Positions 29,124 through 38,216 of a DNA stretch of 41,065 nucleotides are shown one piece after another. The number at the start of each line of letters is the position of its first letter. The first letter of the stretch is position 1. Source of the stretch: a virus; IMG/VR virus record IMGVR_UViG_3300044814_000065, positions 1 through 41,065 of that record, one strand, 5' to 3'. A model generated the notes under the pieces. The model worked only from the letters and a program-made list of their open reading frames with translations, was not told the origin of the DNA and searched no databases. The translations under genes were made by a program, and so were the position numbers.

Positions 29124-29815
29124 TGGCAACCGCAGGAAATCCTCTCACTGGCAGCAGTTGGGGTAATCCCATGCCGGCTACAAATCCCATCACGCTAGAC
29201 CCGAATTACGGTCAGGGCGAGCATGGTTCGTTTGGCGGCGGTCCCGGAGCGAACCCAGGAAACCTTGGAGACTTCGGTTCTACCGGTTCGCTGAACAAGA
29301 ATCTGATGCTGGACAATGTGGTTGCCGGCCAGTTCAAGAACCAACTGGCTCCGCAGTTTGCGAATTTGATGGGGCAATACGGAGGTCAGGCGGCAGACTA
29401 TTACAAGAACCTGATGGATCTCGGTTCGCCTTACTACAAGCAGAAACAGCAAGAGGCTTTCCAGCAAGGCAATCAGCAGAATCAGAACGCGATGGGCATG
29501 GCCAATCAGCAGTTGAATGCTTCAGGGTATGGCGCAGCGCCTTCAGGAGCCCGCGCGGCCATGGTTGGAGGAATGAATCAGCAAGGAGCCCAAAGTCTCG
29601 CAGAGCAATATTTGCAGAATCTCTTCCAGAACGAAAACCTGCAAGCGCAAGGAGCTTCTGGAATGGCTTCGATGGCCAGTTTATTTAACCCCACGCAACT
29701 CTTACAGGGAACGTCGCTAGGCACAACCCCGGCGGCAGGCACCTCGGGGATTCAGGACTTTAAAGACATTGCCAGCGGGATTGGCTCCGTATTCTCGATG
29801 CAGAAAAAAGTCTAG
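29123..29815 (+). CDS. Putative internal virion protein, 230 residues
   Basis: The start is the ATG at 29123 (AAGGGGA box), in TAATG overlap with the upstream stop. A disordered Gly/Asn/Pro start is followed by a Gln/Asn/Ala-rich helical region (FKNQLAPQFANLMGQYGGQA, YYKQKQQEAFQQGNQQNQNA, then a run of A/S/G/Q). It resembles ejection-type or needle-interior proteins that pass down the tail. It shares composition with the next gene. No defined family. Confidence 0.58.
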   Translation: MATAGNPLTGSSWGNPMPATNPITLDPNYGQGEHGSFGGGPGANPGNLGDFGSTGSLNKNLMLDNVVAGQFKNQLAPQFANLMGQYGGQAADYYKNLMDLGSPYYKQKQQEAFQQGNQQNQNAMGMANQQLNASGYGAAPSGARAAMVGGMNQQGAQSLAEQYLQNLFQNENLQAQGASGMASMASLFNPTQLLQGTSLGTTPAAGTSGIQDFKDIASGIGSVFSMQKKV

Positions 29816-29824
29816 GAGACCCCA

Positions 29825-30877
29825 ATGGCGCTCAACCAAATGCAAGACGATCCGATGACCTACGGCGATACCGGCGTAATGCCGCAGACGAATCCTGTAA
29901 CTCCTCCCCCTCCCATGGACCCTATGACTGGCGATCCGATGATGCAATCCATGGTGCAGAACTCGCAGATGGGAGGACAAGCTTTTTCTTCGGACGAAGC
30001 CCGAAGACAGCAACTCGCGCAGCAACTCCAGCAGGCCCGCGGGGAACAGCAAACCATGGCCGACCCCGCAAATCAGCCGAAACGCGGGTTGATGGATGAG
30101 CCTTGGATGAAAATGGCTCCCGTCAAAGGTCAGGGGTTTGGTCACGATGCCGGGAACTTGCTGGGTGATATCGGGAAAGCCCTTTTGATGGGGTTGTCTA
30201 CTTCAGGGATTGGCGAAGGCGTTCAAGAAGCTGTTTACGGTCCTGGAATAGCTCGGCACCGGGAGCAAGCTGGAGCGAAAGCCGCACAGATTGAATCCTT
30301 GCAGAAGCAGTTTGGTGATGAGGGTACGGCGGAAGGCGCTGCTTCGGGGATGGTTTCCAAGCCCATCATGGCGGAGGCGTCACTGACGCGCGCAGCGGCC
30401 TCGACGAAGAATGCGGACACCAACGCCAAGCGGCAGGCTGTGCAGGAAACCCAGGGATTGCAGCGGCTGAAGCAGGGTTGGGACAGGCTCTCTCTTGGTG
30501 AACAGCAGTTGAAGGCTAAACAGTGGTTCGATCAGGCGGTAATTAAGACAGCGCAGGCCAGAATTGACGCTGGGCAGGATGAGAACTCCGCGCGCATTCA
30601 GGGGCAGGAAGACGTTCGTTCCGCGGCGGCGCAAGACGACTGGGTTAAGACACATCCATTTTTGGACTTCATCGGAATCCGGCCCGATATTCAGGCGGCC
30701 GCCGGGGCCCAACCAACAAAATCAGCGGTCAAAGCCGCTCCCCACCAAAATGCTCCACGTGGAGCAAAACCGGTTCCTGCTGGGACGGTGGTCTACGATC
30801 CCGCGGGAAAACCTCATAAAGCAGACGGCAGCGCCCCTCTGCCAAGTGGCTGGTCATTGAGCAAATTGAGCAAATAA
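29825..30877 (+). CDS. Putative internal virion (ejection) protein, 350 residues
   Basis: TAGGAG lies five bases before the ATG. A Met/Pro-rich start (DPMTGDPMMQSMVQNSQMGG), Q/A helices (QQLAQQLQQARGEQQ), a hydrophobic patch (LLGDIGKALLMGLSTSGIG) and long charged helices (RLKQGWDRLSLGEQQLKAKQ) are visible. These mixed helical, Ala/Gln-rich features and the place downstream of the tail nozzle are typical of proteins packed in the head and injected with DNA. The next gene follows with no gap. Confidence 0.58.
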   Translation: MALNQMQDDPMTYGDTGVMPQTNPVTPPPPMDPMTGDPMMQSMVQNSQMGGQAFSSDEARRQQLAQQLQQARGEQQTMADPANQPKRGLMDEPWMKMAPVKGQGFGHDAGNLLGDIGKALLMGLSTSGIGEGVQEAVYGPGIARHREQAGAKAAQIESLQKQFGDEGTAEGAASGMVSKPIMAEASLTRAAASTKNADTNAKRQAVQETQGLQRLKQGWDRLSLGEQQLKAKQWFDQAVIKTAQARIDAGQDENSARIQGQEDVRSAAAQDDWVKTHPFLDFIGIRPDIQAAAGAQPTKSAVKAAPHQNAPRGAKPVPAGTVVYDPAGKPHKADGSAPLPSGWSLSKLSK

Positions 30878-33067
30878 ATGGCTACCCCTGGCTTCACTCC
30901 AGTTGACGAGTCGGCAGGCTTCACGCCGGTAGAGGAAGCTCCGACGACTCCGAAACCCATGGCTGCCCCCATGGCTGACCCAATGACAGGCTCTGTCTCG
31001 AGCATGAGCGCCGCAGAGCCTTCGGCTTGGCAGCGAATTAAATCGGCGTTGCCCATCATCGACCGGGTAGAAACCGGGCTGGGGCAGGCGGGTGCAAGTC
31101 TGGGACTGTCAACGCCCTCCGCCGCCCAAGCCGTAGCCAAACCCCTGCCGGGAATGGACACCCAGCAAGCTATCGCTCCAGAACGGGCTATGACCCCCGC
31201 CGAACGGCAAGCGCATCCAATCGCGACCGGTGCGGGAGAGTTTTTAGGGGGGATGACAACCCCTGAGAACGCAATGCTGACGGGATTGACCGCAGGGCCG
31301 GCCCCTCAAGCGATTGGGCGGGCTCTGGGCGGCGTGTTTAGCGCTCAGGTTCTCAAAGGGGCTTACGACAACTACGCGCCCCTCAGGGAGGCGGCAGACG
31401 CTAAGGATTGGGGAGAAGTCGAGCGGCTTGGAACCCATATGGTTCTTGGCGCGTCAATGGGTCTGCTGGGCATTCGCAGGACCGTTCGCGGCGAGTCGCC
31501 TTATGAGGAACTGTCTCAATCGGGTAGGGAGTTTCAGAGGGTCAAGCAGACCAACCAATCCAAAGAAGCAATTGAGAAGAATGGGGTAGGACTTTACAAC
31601 AAAGTTCGAGATGCGGTCATCACTCACAAAGCAGCTTTGGAAAAACAGGCTTCCGACGCGCTCCAGCCAGTGGTAGACAAAGACAATGCCTCAGGTCAGC
31701 CAGCGATTTCCACAGCCGGAGCCATCAGCGAAGCGGCGAAGACGATTGCGAAGACGGGGTACACGCCGAAGCCTGCTGAAGCAAAACTGCTGAACAAGAT
31801 GCAGGGCGTTTCGGCTGCCGATCAGTATGCGCAAGGCCGAGGGTATAAGAGTTCCGCTGACGCCAAAGCCGATATTGAATCCCAAGCGCCCGGCCGGGGA
31901 ATCTGGGATCAGGAATTGCAGCAGCAAGGGCTGACTGACGATCCGACTACCCATCTTTCGCTCGAGGAAGCCAAGCTTCTGCGCACCGCTGTCGGCCGGG
32001 TAGCCTTTGGCCGTAACGCAGCTCCTGAATCGAAAGCCGTTTTCTCCTCCGCCTACGATCAACTCACGCAGGCGATGAAGGACCGCGTTACCGACCTTGA
32101 AGGCAATTCCAAACGCTTCGACTTCTACAACAACCGGCACAAGATGTCGTTTGAACTCGATAAAGGCGTTGCTGGCGGGATGCTGGACAAACTTCAAGGA
32201 CAGGACCCCAACTCCTCCATTAAGCCGCTGAAAGACTTTTCCTCAGGCAACATCAAAGAAATCCAGCAGCAGATGCGGCAAACCGGAAATCCGCAGCTTG
32301 CCGAGCAACTAGGAAAATCGCAGAAAGACGCTACCGCCTTGACTTCGGCGCACGATGCCGTTAGCGGGAAGTTTGCTGCCGGGGTCTACCGGATGCTTCA
32401 GGCTCATCCGAAGCAAGCGTGGCCAGGACTGGTAACCATGGCCGCTGCGCATGGGGTAGGGTTGCCCTTCCCGTTGCCACAGATCGCTGGCGCTGGAGTA
32501 GCTTCCTGGAATGTAGGCAGGATTGCGAAGGGCGCTGCCGGTGAGATTGGCGGCCGCTTGCAGTCCGAACTCTCGCCGGAGAAGTTCCAGACGCGCACCA
32601 CCCCCATGGGAGACGATTTTGGCCCTGATTCACCCTCAGGAGCCTCCGAGACCCCAAGAGGCCCCTCAGGACCATCCAGCCCTCCGCAAGGCAATACAGC
32701 AGCCGCTGCGGCCTATAGCGGTGGCTTCTACGATCAGGTCAAGGCCGAACATCCTGACTGGACCGTTTCCCAGCAGTTGATGGAAGCCGCCAAGCGCGAG
32801 AACGCTCCAGCCAAGAAATCAGCCGAAGACAGCAATGTGGTTCGGGAACGCGGCGTGGACAACGTAGACCCGAAAGCCGAGAAGGCCGAACGACTCCGCC
32901 AGATCCGCGAGAACCAGCAATACGCGATTGATAATGCCAAAACCACCGGGGAAAGGTCGCAGGCCGTCGCTCGCAGGAGCGGATTCGAGGAGCAGCAGGC
33001 GGGTGGCAAGAGATCCAAAGAACGTAAGGCGGCAGACATTGAGAAGATCAAGACGAGGAAAGGGTGA
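30878..33067 (+). CDS. Putative internal virion (ejection) protein, 729 residues
   Basis: The N-terminus repeats a short phrase: FTPVDESAGFTPVEEAP. A glycine-rich hydrophobic region (GVFSAQVLKGAYDNY, HMVLGASMGLLGIRR) could insert into membrane, followed by long helical stretches with conserved charge and a C-terminal hydrophobic patch near residue 510 (VTMAAAHGVGLPFPLP). The last 100 residues are a charged coiled-coil (DPKAEKAERLRQIRENQQ). Large, helical, partly amphipathic proteins at this position form the ejection apparatus in T7- and P22-like phages. No lytic transglycosylase motif is visible. Confidence 0.58.
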   Translation: MATPGFTPVDESAGFTPVEEAPTTPKPMAAPMADPMTGSVSSMSAAEPSAWQRIKSALPIIDRVETGLGQAGASLGLSTPSAAQAVAKPLPGMDTQQAIAPERAMTPAERQAHPIATGAGEFLGGMTTPENAMLTGLTAGPAPQAIGRALGGVFSAQVLKGAYDNYAPLREAADAKDWGEVERLGTHMVLGASMGLLGIRRTVRGESPYEELSQSGREFQRVKQTNQSKEAIEKNGVGLYNKVRDAVITHKAALEKQASDALQPVVDKDNASGQPAISTAGAISEAAKTIAKTGYTPKPAEAKLLNKMQGVSAADQYAQGRGYKSSADAKADIESQAPGRGIWDQELQQQGLTDDPTTHLSLEEAKLLRTAVGRVAFGRNAAPESKAVFSSAYDQLTQAMKDRVTDLEGNSKRFDFYNNRHKMSFELDKGVAGGMLDKLQGQDPNSSIKPLKDFSSGNIKEIQQQMRQTGNPQLAEQLGKSQKDATALTSAHDAVSGKFAAGVYRMLQAHPKQAWPGLVTMAAAHGVGLPFPLPQIAGAGVASWNVGRIAKGAAGEIGGRLQSELSPEKFQTRTTPMGDDFGPDSPSGASETPRGPSGPSSPPQGNTAAAAAYSGGFYDQVKAEHPDWTVSQQLMEAAKRENAPAKKSAEDSNVVRERGVDNVDPKAEKAERLRQIRENQQYAIDNAKTTGERSQAVARRSGFEEQQAGGKRSKERKAADIEKIKTRKG

Positions 33068-33582
33068 CTCAGCCCATACTGTATTCTGATCGGATGATAG
33101 AAGAATGGCGCGCAGTACTGAACGGATACTACGAGGTATCGAACCTCGGCAGGGTTAGGCGCGACGGTCACGTTTTGAGGAACCGTCCACGAAGCCGTGA
33201 TTGCATTTACCCTTCGGTGCACATATCAATTCACGGCAAAGCTCAACACCAAAACGTCCATCGTCTCGTTGCCGAAGCATTTTTGGGGCCTTGTCCGAAG
33301 CATCATCAAGTAAACCACAAAGATCTCAACAAAGAGAATAACGTTCTCGAAAATCTGGAGTACGTTACCCATGCAGGCAATCAGCAACACGCTATTAGGT
33401 TGCTCGGGAAATGGCACAAGCCGTGGAACGCTAAATTGACACAAGAACAGGTTGGTGAGCTTTGCGAGATGAGATCACGTGGTGCCAGTCTGAGCGTTCT
33501 CGCCTATCACTTCGATGTTAGCGCCGCCGCAATTTATGCTCGTTTACTGAAATCTGGAAACTATCAAAGATTGCCGCATTAA
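33064..33582 (+). CDS. NUMOD4-HNH homing endonuclease
   Basis: Start is a GTG with GAGG upstream, overlapping the previous stop; an ATG at 33094 directly before EEWR is the alternative. The 172-residue product has the NUMOD4 motif EEWRAVLNGYYEVSNLGRVR, a central linker, and the HNH core VHRLVAEAFLGPCPKHHQ, VNHKDLNKENNVLENLEYVT. The C-terminal helix-turn-helix (LTQEQVGELCEMRSRG, LSVLAYHFDVSAAAIYARLL) is the usual DNA-recognition tail. This is a selfish free-standing endonuclease inserted between the ejection gene and the fibre genes. Confidence 0.9.
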   Translation: MTQPILYSDRMIEEWRAVLNGYYEVSNLGRVRRDGHVLRNRPRSRDCIYPSVHISIHGKAQHQNVHRLVAEAFLGPCPKHHQVNHKDLNKENNVLENLEYVTHAGNQQHAIRLLGKWHKPWNAKLTQEQVGELCEMRSRGASLSVLAYHFDVSAAAIYARLLKSGNYQRLPH

Positions 33583-34691
33583 TGGCACCCCCAAGATCAA
33601 AGCCGTGGAGTAAATTTCCAGACGACCCCAACATGAGCGTTGCGGCGAAACAGTGCCTCGATTACATGCTGACCCAGACGAATCAGTTACTTGGCCAAGC
33701 TAACGTTCCACCAGCCTCTAGCGCCTACTCTTTTGGGCCTGACATCATCAATCCCACGACGGCTCAGTTCATCTCGCTTGGGGGCAGGCCAAGCTCAGTC
33801 ACCACGGCTATCACTTACAACGCCGCAGGAACTTCAATCACGTTCTATTGGGACGGGACTAACAGTTCTCAGGAACTCACAATCTACCGCGACGACGATA
33901 CGGTTGTGGGACCGACCATTGTTGGTTCTCCCTTCCTGGTGACGGGCCTCGTCGCAGCAACACGGTACTTCTTTTACCCCTATTGGGACGACATCAACAA
34001 GTTGGTCCGATTTGTCACCATCCCCAATGTTTCTGTGGGAAGTCCTCCTGTAGCATTCACGGCTTATAGCATCAAAGCGCAGCAAATCCAGATCCTGCGA
34101 GAACACATTCCCCTTGCCTCGATTGTAGGGACCTCAGGCATCGTGGCTGGGTCAGGCCCAGGTTCGGCGGGTGGCGGAGGTGGCGGCGGGAGGTCGGGAG
34201 CCACGCCAGGGCCTACAGCTTCAGCTCCAGGAGGAGTCAATGGCGACATTCAATTCAACAATGCGGGAGTGTTTGGCGGAGAAGCTTTAGTCCCACTGGC
34301 GCACGGCGGCACGGATGCCGACCTCTCGCTAACGGGCGGAACGAGTCAGTTTCTTAAGCAGTCCGCCGCCGGGGCGAATGTTAGTGTAGGGCAACCCAGC
34401 GCTTCCGATCTCACCAATGGCACAGTTGGAGTGGGTGCTGTGGTTTTAGCTTCTGCGCTTCCGGCAACCATCAACTTCGCCGACGAGGAGACGCCCGGCG
34501 GCACGATCAATTCCGCCAATCTAATCTTTACGCTGGCGCATTCGCCAAGTCCGGCCACAAGCCTTACCCTCTTCTACAATGGCTTGCTGCAAAAACCCAG
34601 CGGGGCGGACTACACGCTCGCCGGCAGCACAATCACCTTCGTGTCCGCGCCCACAACGGGCTCAACGCTTCTCGCCTGGTACCGCTTCTAG
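33582..34691 (+). CDS. Tail fibre or spike protein, 369 residues
   Basis: Coupled by TAATG to the homing gene. The N-terminal 170 residues (CLDYMLTQTNQLLGQ, TAITYNAAGTSITFYWDG, then fibronectin-like strands) probably attach to the tail. A Gly-rich hinge (GGGGGGGRSG near residue 205) follows. Then comes the fibre repeat LVPLAHGGTDADLSLTGG, TSQFLKQSAAGANVSVG, shared with the next gene and widespread in phage fibres. The end has a beta motif (LTLFYNGLLQKPSGADYTL) like many fibre tips. It probably binds the host receptor. Confidence 0.75.
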   Translation: MAPPRSKPWSKFPDDPNMSVAAKQCLDYMLTQTNQLLGQANVPPASSAYSFGPDIINPTTAQFISLGGRPSSVTTAITYNAAGTSITFYWDGTNSSQELTIYRDDDTVVGPTIVGSPFLVTGLVAATRYFFYPYWDDINKLVRFVTIPNVSVGSPPVAFTAYSIKAQQIQILREHIPLASIVGTSGIVAGSGPGSAGGGGGGGRSGATPGPTASAPGGVNGDIQFNNAGVFGGEALVPLAHGGTDADLSLTGGTSQFLKQSAAGANVSVGQPSASDLTNGTVGVGAVVLASALPATINFADEETPGGTINSANLIFTLAHSPSPATSLTLFYNGLLQKPSGADYTLAGSTITFVSAPTTGSTLLAWYRF

Positions 34692-34692
34692 C

Positions 34693-35865
34693 ATGAAAAA
34701 GTCTCTCCAGTTCGCAGCCGTGCTTTCGGTCGCCATCGTAGCGGCCTTCATCACGCAGATCGATCTCTCGACGCAGGTCCGCGGGCTCTTGCCTCTGGCC
34801 AGCGTGCCCAACCTCCCGGCATCGCAGATCACTAGCGGACAACTCGCCCTGGCGCGCGGCGGAACCAACGCGGACTTATCGGCTACGGGAGGGGCTTCGC
34901 AAGTCGTCCGGCAATCGAGTGCAGGGGCGGCGTTCACGGTGGCGCAGTTGGCATTTACGGATCTCTCCGGATCGGCCTCCGTTGCGCAGATCCCGAACCT
35001 TCCCGCTTCAATCATCACGTCGGGGCAATTGGCTTTAGCCAGGGGCGGGACGAATGCAGATTTGTCGGGCACCGGAGGCGCTTCATTCGTCCTGAAGCAA
35101 ACGAGCGTGGGGGCAGCCGTCACGGCGGCGCAACTAGCCTTTACAGACATCTCCGGCAGCGTGGCGGCTTCCCAGCTTCCGAATCCCACAGCTTCCACAC
35201 TCGGCGGAATTGAAAGCTATGCCGCGGTCTCGAATCAGTGGATCAACGCCATTTCCACTTCAGGCGTACCCAGCTCAACGCAGCCGGATTTCTTAAATTT
35301 GACAAGCGCCCCGTTCCCCTCCGGGGGCGCAGATACCTTTCCGATTCCTGAAGCTTTGGGGCAAGCTGCAAACGTTAACCTCGCTCTCGCCGCCGCAAAC
35401 GCGGGATATTTTGTCAAGGTTCACGTAAACGAGTACATCAACTTCACGAAAGCGACGACCATCCAGCCGAGCGGCACCACGGCGGGAATGAACGTGTTTT
35501 TCGGCTTATACGACCTCAGTCTCAACCGCTTGGTGCAGATCAAATTCACGACCGTCAATCCCGGCGGCGCGACGGTCACGCTGGTTGGAACACTCACCGG
35601 CAACGCCTTCATCAACCCCGGCACCTATTACTGGCTTGTCGCCTGCGACACGGGTTCCACTGTTGGAACCATTCTCGGCGGCCCAACGACCACCTCTTCT
35701 TACATGACCGCGATGAACCTGAACGGTTTCGGTAACGCCTTCAAACTCGGCATCTTGTCCGCCGGAGCGCTGGCGAATCCACTTCCGGCGCTATCGGGTT
35801 TTACGAAGACCACCAGTGGGCAGATGGGAAGCAGCGCCATTGGCGTTGTTTATTTGGAGCCTTGA
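34693..35865 (+). CDS. Fibre-like protein with N-terminal membrane/signal segment, 390 residues
   Basis: ATG 34693, one base after the previous stop, gives a leader-like MKKSLQFAAVLSVAIVAAFI. It has two lysines and a hydrophobic core but no clean cleavage site, so it is a signal peptide or an anchor. Two copies of a fibre repeat follow (ITSGQLALARGGTNADLS..., then IITSGQLALARGGTNADL...), each with LAFTDLSGS or LAFTDISGS, then a beta-rich tip from about residue 180. Together with the genes at 16912 and 35911 it is one of three fibre-like products with export-type N-termini. Confidence 0.68.
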   Translation: MKKSLQFAAVLSVAIVAAFITQIDLSTQVRGLLPLASVPNLPASQITSGQLALARGGTNADLSATGGASQVVRQSSAGAAFTVAQLAFTDLSGSASVAQIPNLPASIITSGQLALARGGTNADLSGTGGASFVLKQTSVGAAVTAAQLAFTDISGSVAASQLPNPTASTLGGIESYAAVSNQWINAISTSGVPSSTQPDFLNLTSAPFPSGGADTFPIPEALGQAANVNLALAAANAGYFVKVHVNEYINFTKATTIQPSGTTAGMNVFFGLYDLSLNRLVQIKFTTVNPGGATVTLVGTLTGNAFINPGTYYWLVACDTGSTVGTILGGPTTTSSYMTAMNLNGFGNAFKLGILSAGALANPLPALSGFTKTTSGQMGSSAIGVVYLEP

Positions 35866-35910
35866 TCCTCTCGAACCCATGACCTTCGAGCGCACCCACC
35901 TAAAGGAAAT

Positions 35911-37347
35911 ATGAAAAAACTGTTGCTCTTGCTGCTTCTCTCTGTCCCGGTATTTGGACAAAATTTACGCTACGATTCCATCGCCATTGGCCCACGTGGG
36001 CCGATTCCCTTCGCGTCTGTCGGGGTGTGCTCACAACCAGCCAATGTGAACTCCGCTCCCTGTTCTCCACTGATTGCTCTCTGTACCAGCTTCACTTCCT
36101 CTTGTACGCTACCGGGAACAACGACTGCGGACAATCTGGGCAATTTCCACTTTTATGCCCCATCGTCAGCTTTCCCGGTGACGGTGCAAATCTACGGAGC
36201 TCAAGTAGCGGCGCCGTTTGCCTTGCGGGATCAGAACGCCCCAGGAGGTTTCTTCTCAAAATCTACGACCGAGGTTTGTATTGGGACTTGCGCGATGGTG
36301 ATTACGGGACAGATTCAGTTGTTCCAAATCACCTTGACCGGCAACACAGTTGCAAATTCTTTTACTTCAACGGTCGGAGCGCCGGCAACACTCTACTTCG
36401 AGATCAGTCAGGATTCGGGAGGCTCGCATACCTGGACATGGCCTGCGAATTCAATTGGCGGCTGCTCCCCGATTAACTTGGCGGCGTTTTCGACGACCAC
36501 GCAAGCCTTTGTCTGGGATGGGACGAATGCCGTTGCCATCGGGCCTTGCGTGATTGGCGCAGGTCCTTCCCTGCTGACAGGCCCTATCGGAGCGCAGGGA
36601 AATATTCAGACTACGACGCAGTTCATTTCCACCATCGCTTCCGGCACCGCCCCCTTGGTTGTCGCTTCGACCACGCAGGTAGCGAACCTGAACAGTTCCC
36701 TGCTCCTCGGCGGCACCTGGGCGACTCCGGGAACGATTGGCTCAACCACGCCTAGCACAGGAGCCTTCTCCACCTTTCAACTGAATGGCGGGACGATCCA
36801 GACAGCGATGCAAGGAACTGACACTCATCTCCTGAGTGCAGGCACAGTCTCAGGTACAGGGTCCGCTCTCTGTACGGATGCGCAGGGCGGAGCAACGACG
36901 GTCAGTTGTACGACCCCAGTCGGCATTGGTACGCCACAAGCGATCTCCCTTGCGGCCCCTGTAAGTCTTACCGCAAACGTTCAAGCCATCGTGCTCAGCA
37001 AATCGGTCACGTTTCCTTCGGCTGCTGGGAATTACCACGCGGATCTGCGTTCTGGGCTTTGGCTCACGGCAGGGCCGAATGCGTGCGCCACGGAAATCGA
37101 AGATGTGACCAACACCAAAGCCTATGCCTCTGGGAACGCGCAGAACGCCAATGGCTCTGGCTTCATCGGCATCGCCGGCGCAGAGATTACTTCGCAGACT
37201 TACACCGCGGGGCAAGTCGTGACCTTTCGCCTGATCGCACTCTGCAACGCCAACTCTACTGCGGTCGTGGACTGGTCGCTGGTCTCTGGAACACTCTCGC
37301 CACAAGAAGAGAGTTTCTTGCAAATCACTCCGATAGCGGGGAATTAA
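35911..37347 (+). CDS. Fibre-like protein with Sec signal peptide, 478 residues
   Basis: AAGGAAAT precedes the ATG. MKKLLLLLLLSVPVFGQN is a classical signal peptide, ending in the same FGQ as the 16912 gene. After it comes a beta domain with several cysteine pairs (VCSQPANVNSAPCSPL, LCTSFTSSCTLPG, VCIGTCAMV). The carbohydrate-module-like stretch SHTWTWPANSIGGCSPINL follows, then fibre-type repeats (TSTIASGTAPLVVASTTQVA, LLGGTWATPGTIGSTTPSTG) common in tail fibres, and a C-terminal beta domain. Cysteine pairs fit an oxidising periplasm. It could be an exported fibre, a surface-modifying protein, or a superinfection decoy. Confidence 0.74.
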   Translation: MKKLLLLLLLSVPVFGQNLRYDSIAIGPRGPIPFASVGVCSQPANVNSAPCSPLIALCTSFTSSCTLPGTTTADNLGNFHFYAPSSAFPVTVQIYGAQVAAPFALRDQNAPGGFFSKSTTEVCIGTCAMVITGQIQLFQITLTGNTVANSFTSTVGAPATLYFEISQDSGGSHTWTWPANSIGGCSPINLAAFSTTTQAFVWDGTNAVAIGPCVIGAGPSLLTGPIGAQGNIQTTTQFISTIASGTAPLVVASTTQVANLNSSLLLGGTWATPGTIGSTTPSTGAFSTFQLNGGTIQTAMQGTDTHLLSAGTVSGTGSALCTDAQGGATTVSCTTPVGIGTPQAISLAAPVSLTANVQAIVLSKSVTFPSAAGNYHADLRSGLWLTAGPNACATEIEDVTNTKAYASGNAQNANGSGFIGIAGAEITSQTYTAGQVVTFRLIALCNANSTAVVDWSLVSGTLSPQEESFLQITPIAGN

Positions 37348-37357
37348 AGAGCCTACG

Positions 37358-37852
37358 ATGAATCCGATTCTGAAACTAACGATCATCCTTTGGGTGCTCT
37401 ATTTCGTCGGAGTTGGTATCCGCATTTTGGGTCGCGCTGGATTCGCCATCCGCAACCCTGTCAACCCAATCAACTCTCGCTGGGCTTTTATCGTAAAGAA
37501 CTACGACACGATTCTTGTACGCACTCTGTTCACGTCGGCAGGTTTCTATTACTGGCTGGGACACCCAACGGCGTTCAGTGACGCGCTTGAATTTCTTCAT
37601 TCGCCCATCAGCTTCAATATTCCGGTGACGGGCGGGACCGCTCCCATGTTCGGATATCTCTCGGACTCGCTGCTTGATTCCGCCATTGCCGCCATTTCTC
37701 ACGTGCCACAATTAGGTTGGCTGGCCTGGGTACTGCGCGGACAAGTCCCTGACTTTCCATCCATCACTCCAGCCGAAAAAGCTCAGGTCATGGAGAAGCT
37801 ATCTGCGAAGGTGGATGAGACGATTCCAACCAAGCCCGAGGTGAAACCATGA
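37358..37852 (+). CDS. Membrane protein, 164 residues, holin candidate
   Basis: A hydrophobic N-terminal helix (LKLTIILWVLYFVGVGIRIL) is followed by weaker hydrophobic segments (VRTLFTSAGFYYWLG, and LDSAIAAISHVPQLGWLAWVL), giving one to three membrane passes, and a charged C-terminal tail (AEKAQVMEKLSAKVDETIP). It directly follows the fibre genes and begins a run of small membrane proteins, where a lysis cassette is expected. Holin is a positional guess. Confidence 0.55.
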   Translation: MNPILKLTIILWVLYFVGVGIRILGRAGFAIRNPVNPINSRWAFIVKNYDTILVRTLFTSAGFYYWLGHPTAFSDALEFLHSPISFNIPVTGGTAPMFGYLSDSLLDSAIAAISHVPQLGWLAWVLRGQVPDFPSITPAEKAQVMEKLSAKVDETIPTKPEVKP

Positions 37853-38037
37853 CCGACTGCGCCCACGAGATGAAGAAGTCCAAAATTGGACATCTCACGG
37901 TTTACCGTTGTATCAAGTGCAAGGAATTGTTTTCGCAGAATCCGAACGGCGCTTACAGACCCTTCAAGATTGTGGTGAGCAAACCTCCCAACGATCCTCC
38001 AGGCAGCCCACGGCGGCGGAGGACTGATCAGAAGTGA
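37849..38037 (+). CDS. Small zinc-binding-like protein, 62 residues
   Basis: ATGA overlap with the membrane gene. The pattern CAHEMKKSKIGHLTVYRCIKCKEL supplies C-x-H and CxxC, a single metal knuckle; the tail is basic and proline-rich (PPNDPPGSPRRRR). The early codons hold palindrome copy H (read as SKIG). Unrecognised. Confidence 0.55.
   Translation: MTDCAHEMKKSKIGHLTVYRCIKCKELFSQNPNGAYRPFKIVVSKPPNDPPGSPRRRRTDQK
37878..37891. promoter_or_regulatory. Recurrent 14-bp palindrome, copy H
   Basis: GTCCAAAATTGGAC about 30 bp inside the 62-residue gene, near the end of the late operon; identical to copies C, D and F. Confidence 0.62.
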
Positions 38038-38216
38038 GCGAAAACATTCAGCCGGTTCCACCGCTGCGCTACAAAAAGTACTGTTTTGTCTGCGGCCATC
38101 CGGTACACGGCCTAGCCCGCTGCAATGCTCCTATTACGATGGATCTCGGGAAGACTCGCGCTTGCGAATGCAAGGGCAAGCCAGGTTTCTGGACAAGGCT
38201 TTTCGGGCGCATGTAG
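38034..38216 (+). CDS. Small cysteine-rich protein, 60 residues
   Basis: GTG start overlapping the previous stop. KYCFVCGHPVHGLARC, then TRACECKG, gives five cysteines and two histidines, fitting two metal knuckles, with a hydrophobic end (FWTRLFGRM). It abuts the next gene. Unrecognised. Confidence 0.52.
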   Translation: MSENIQPVPPLRYKKYCFVCGHPVHGLARCNAPITMDLGKTRACECKGKPGFWTRLFGRM

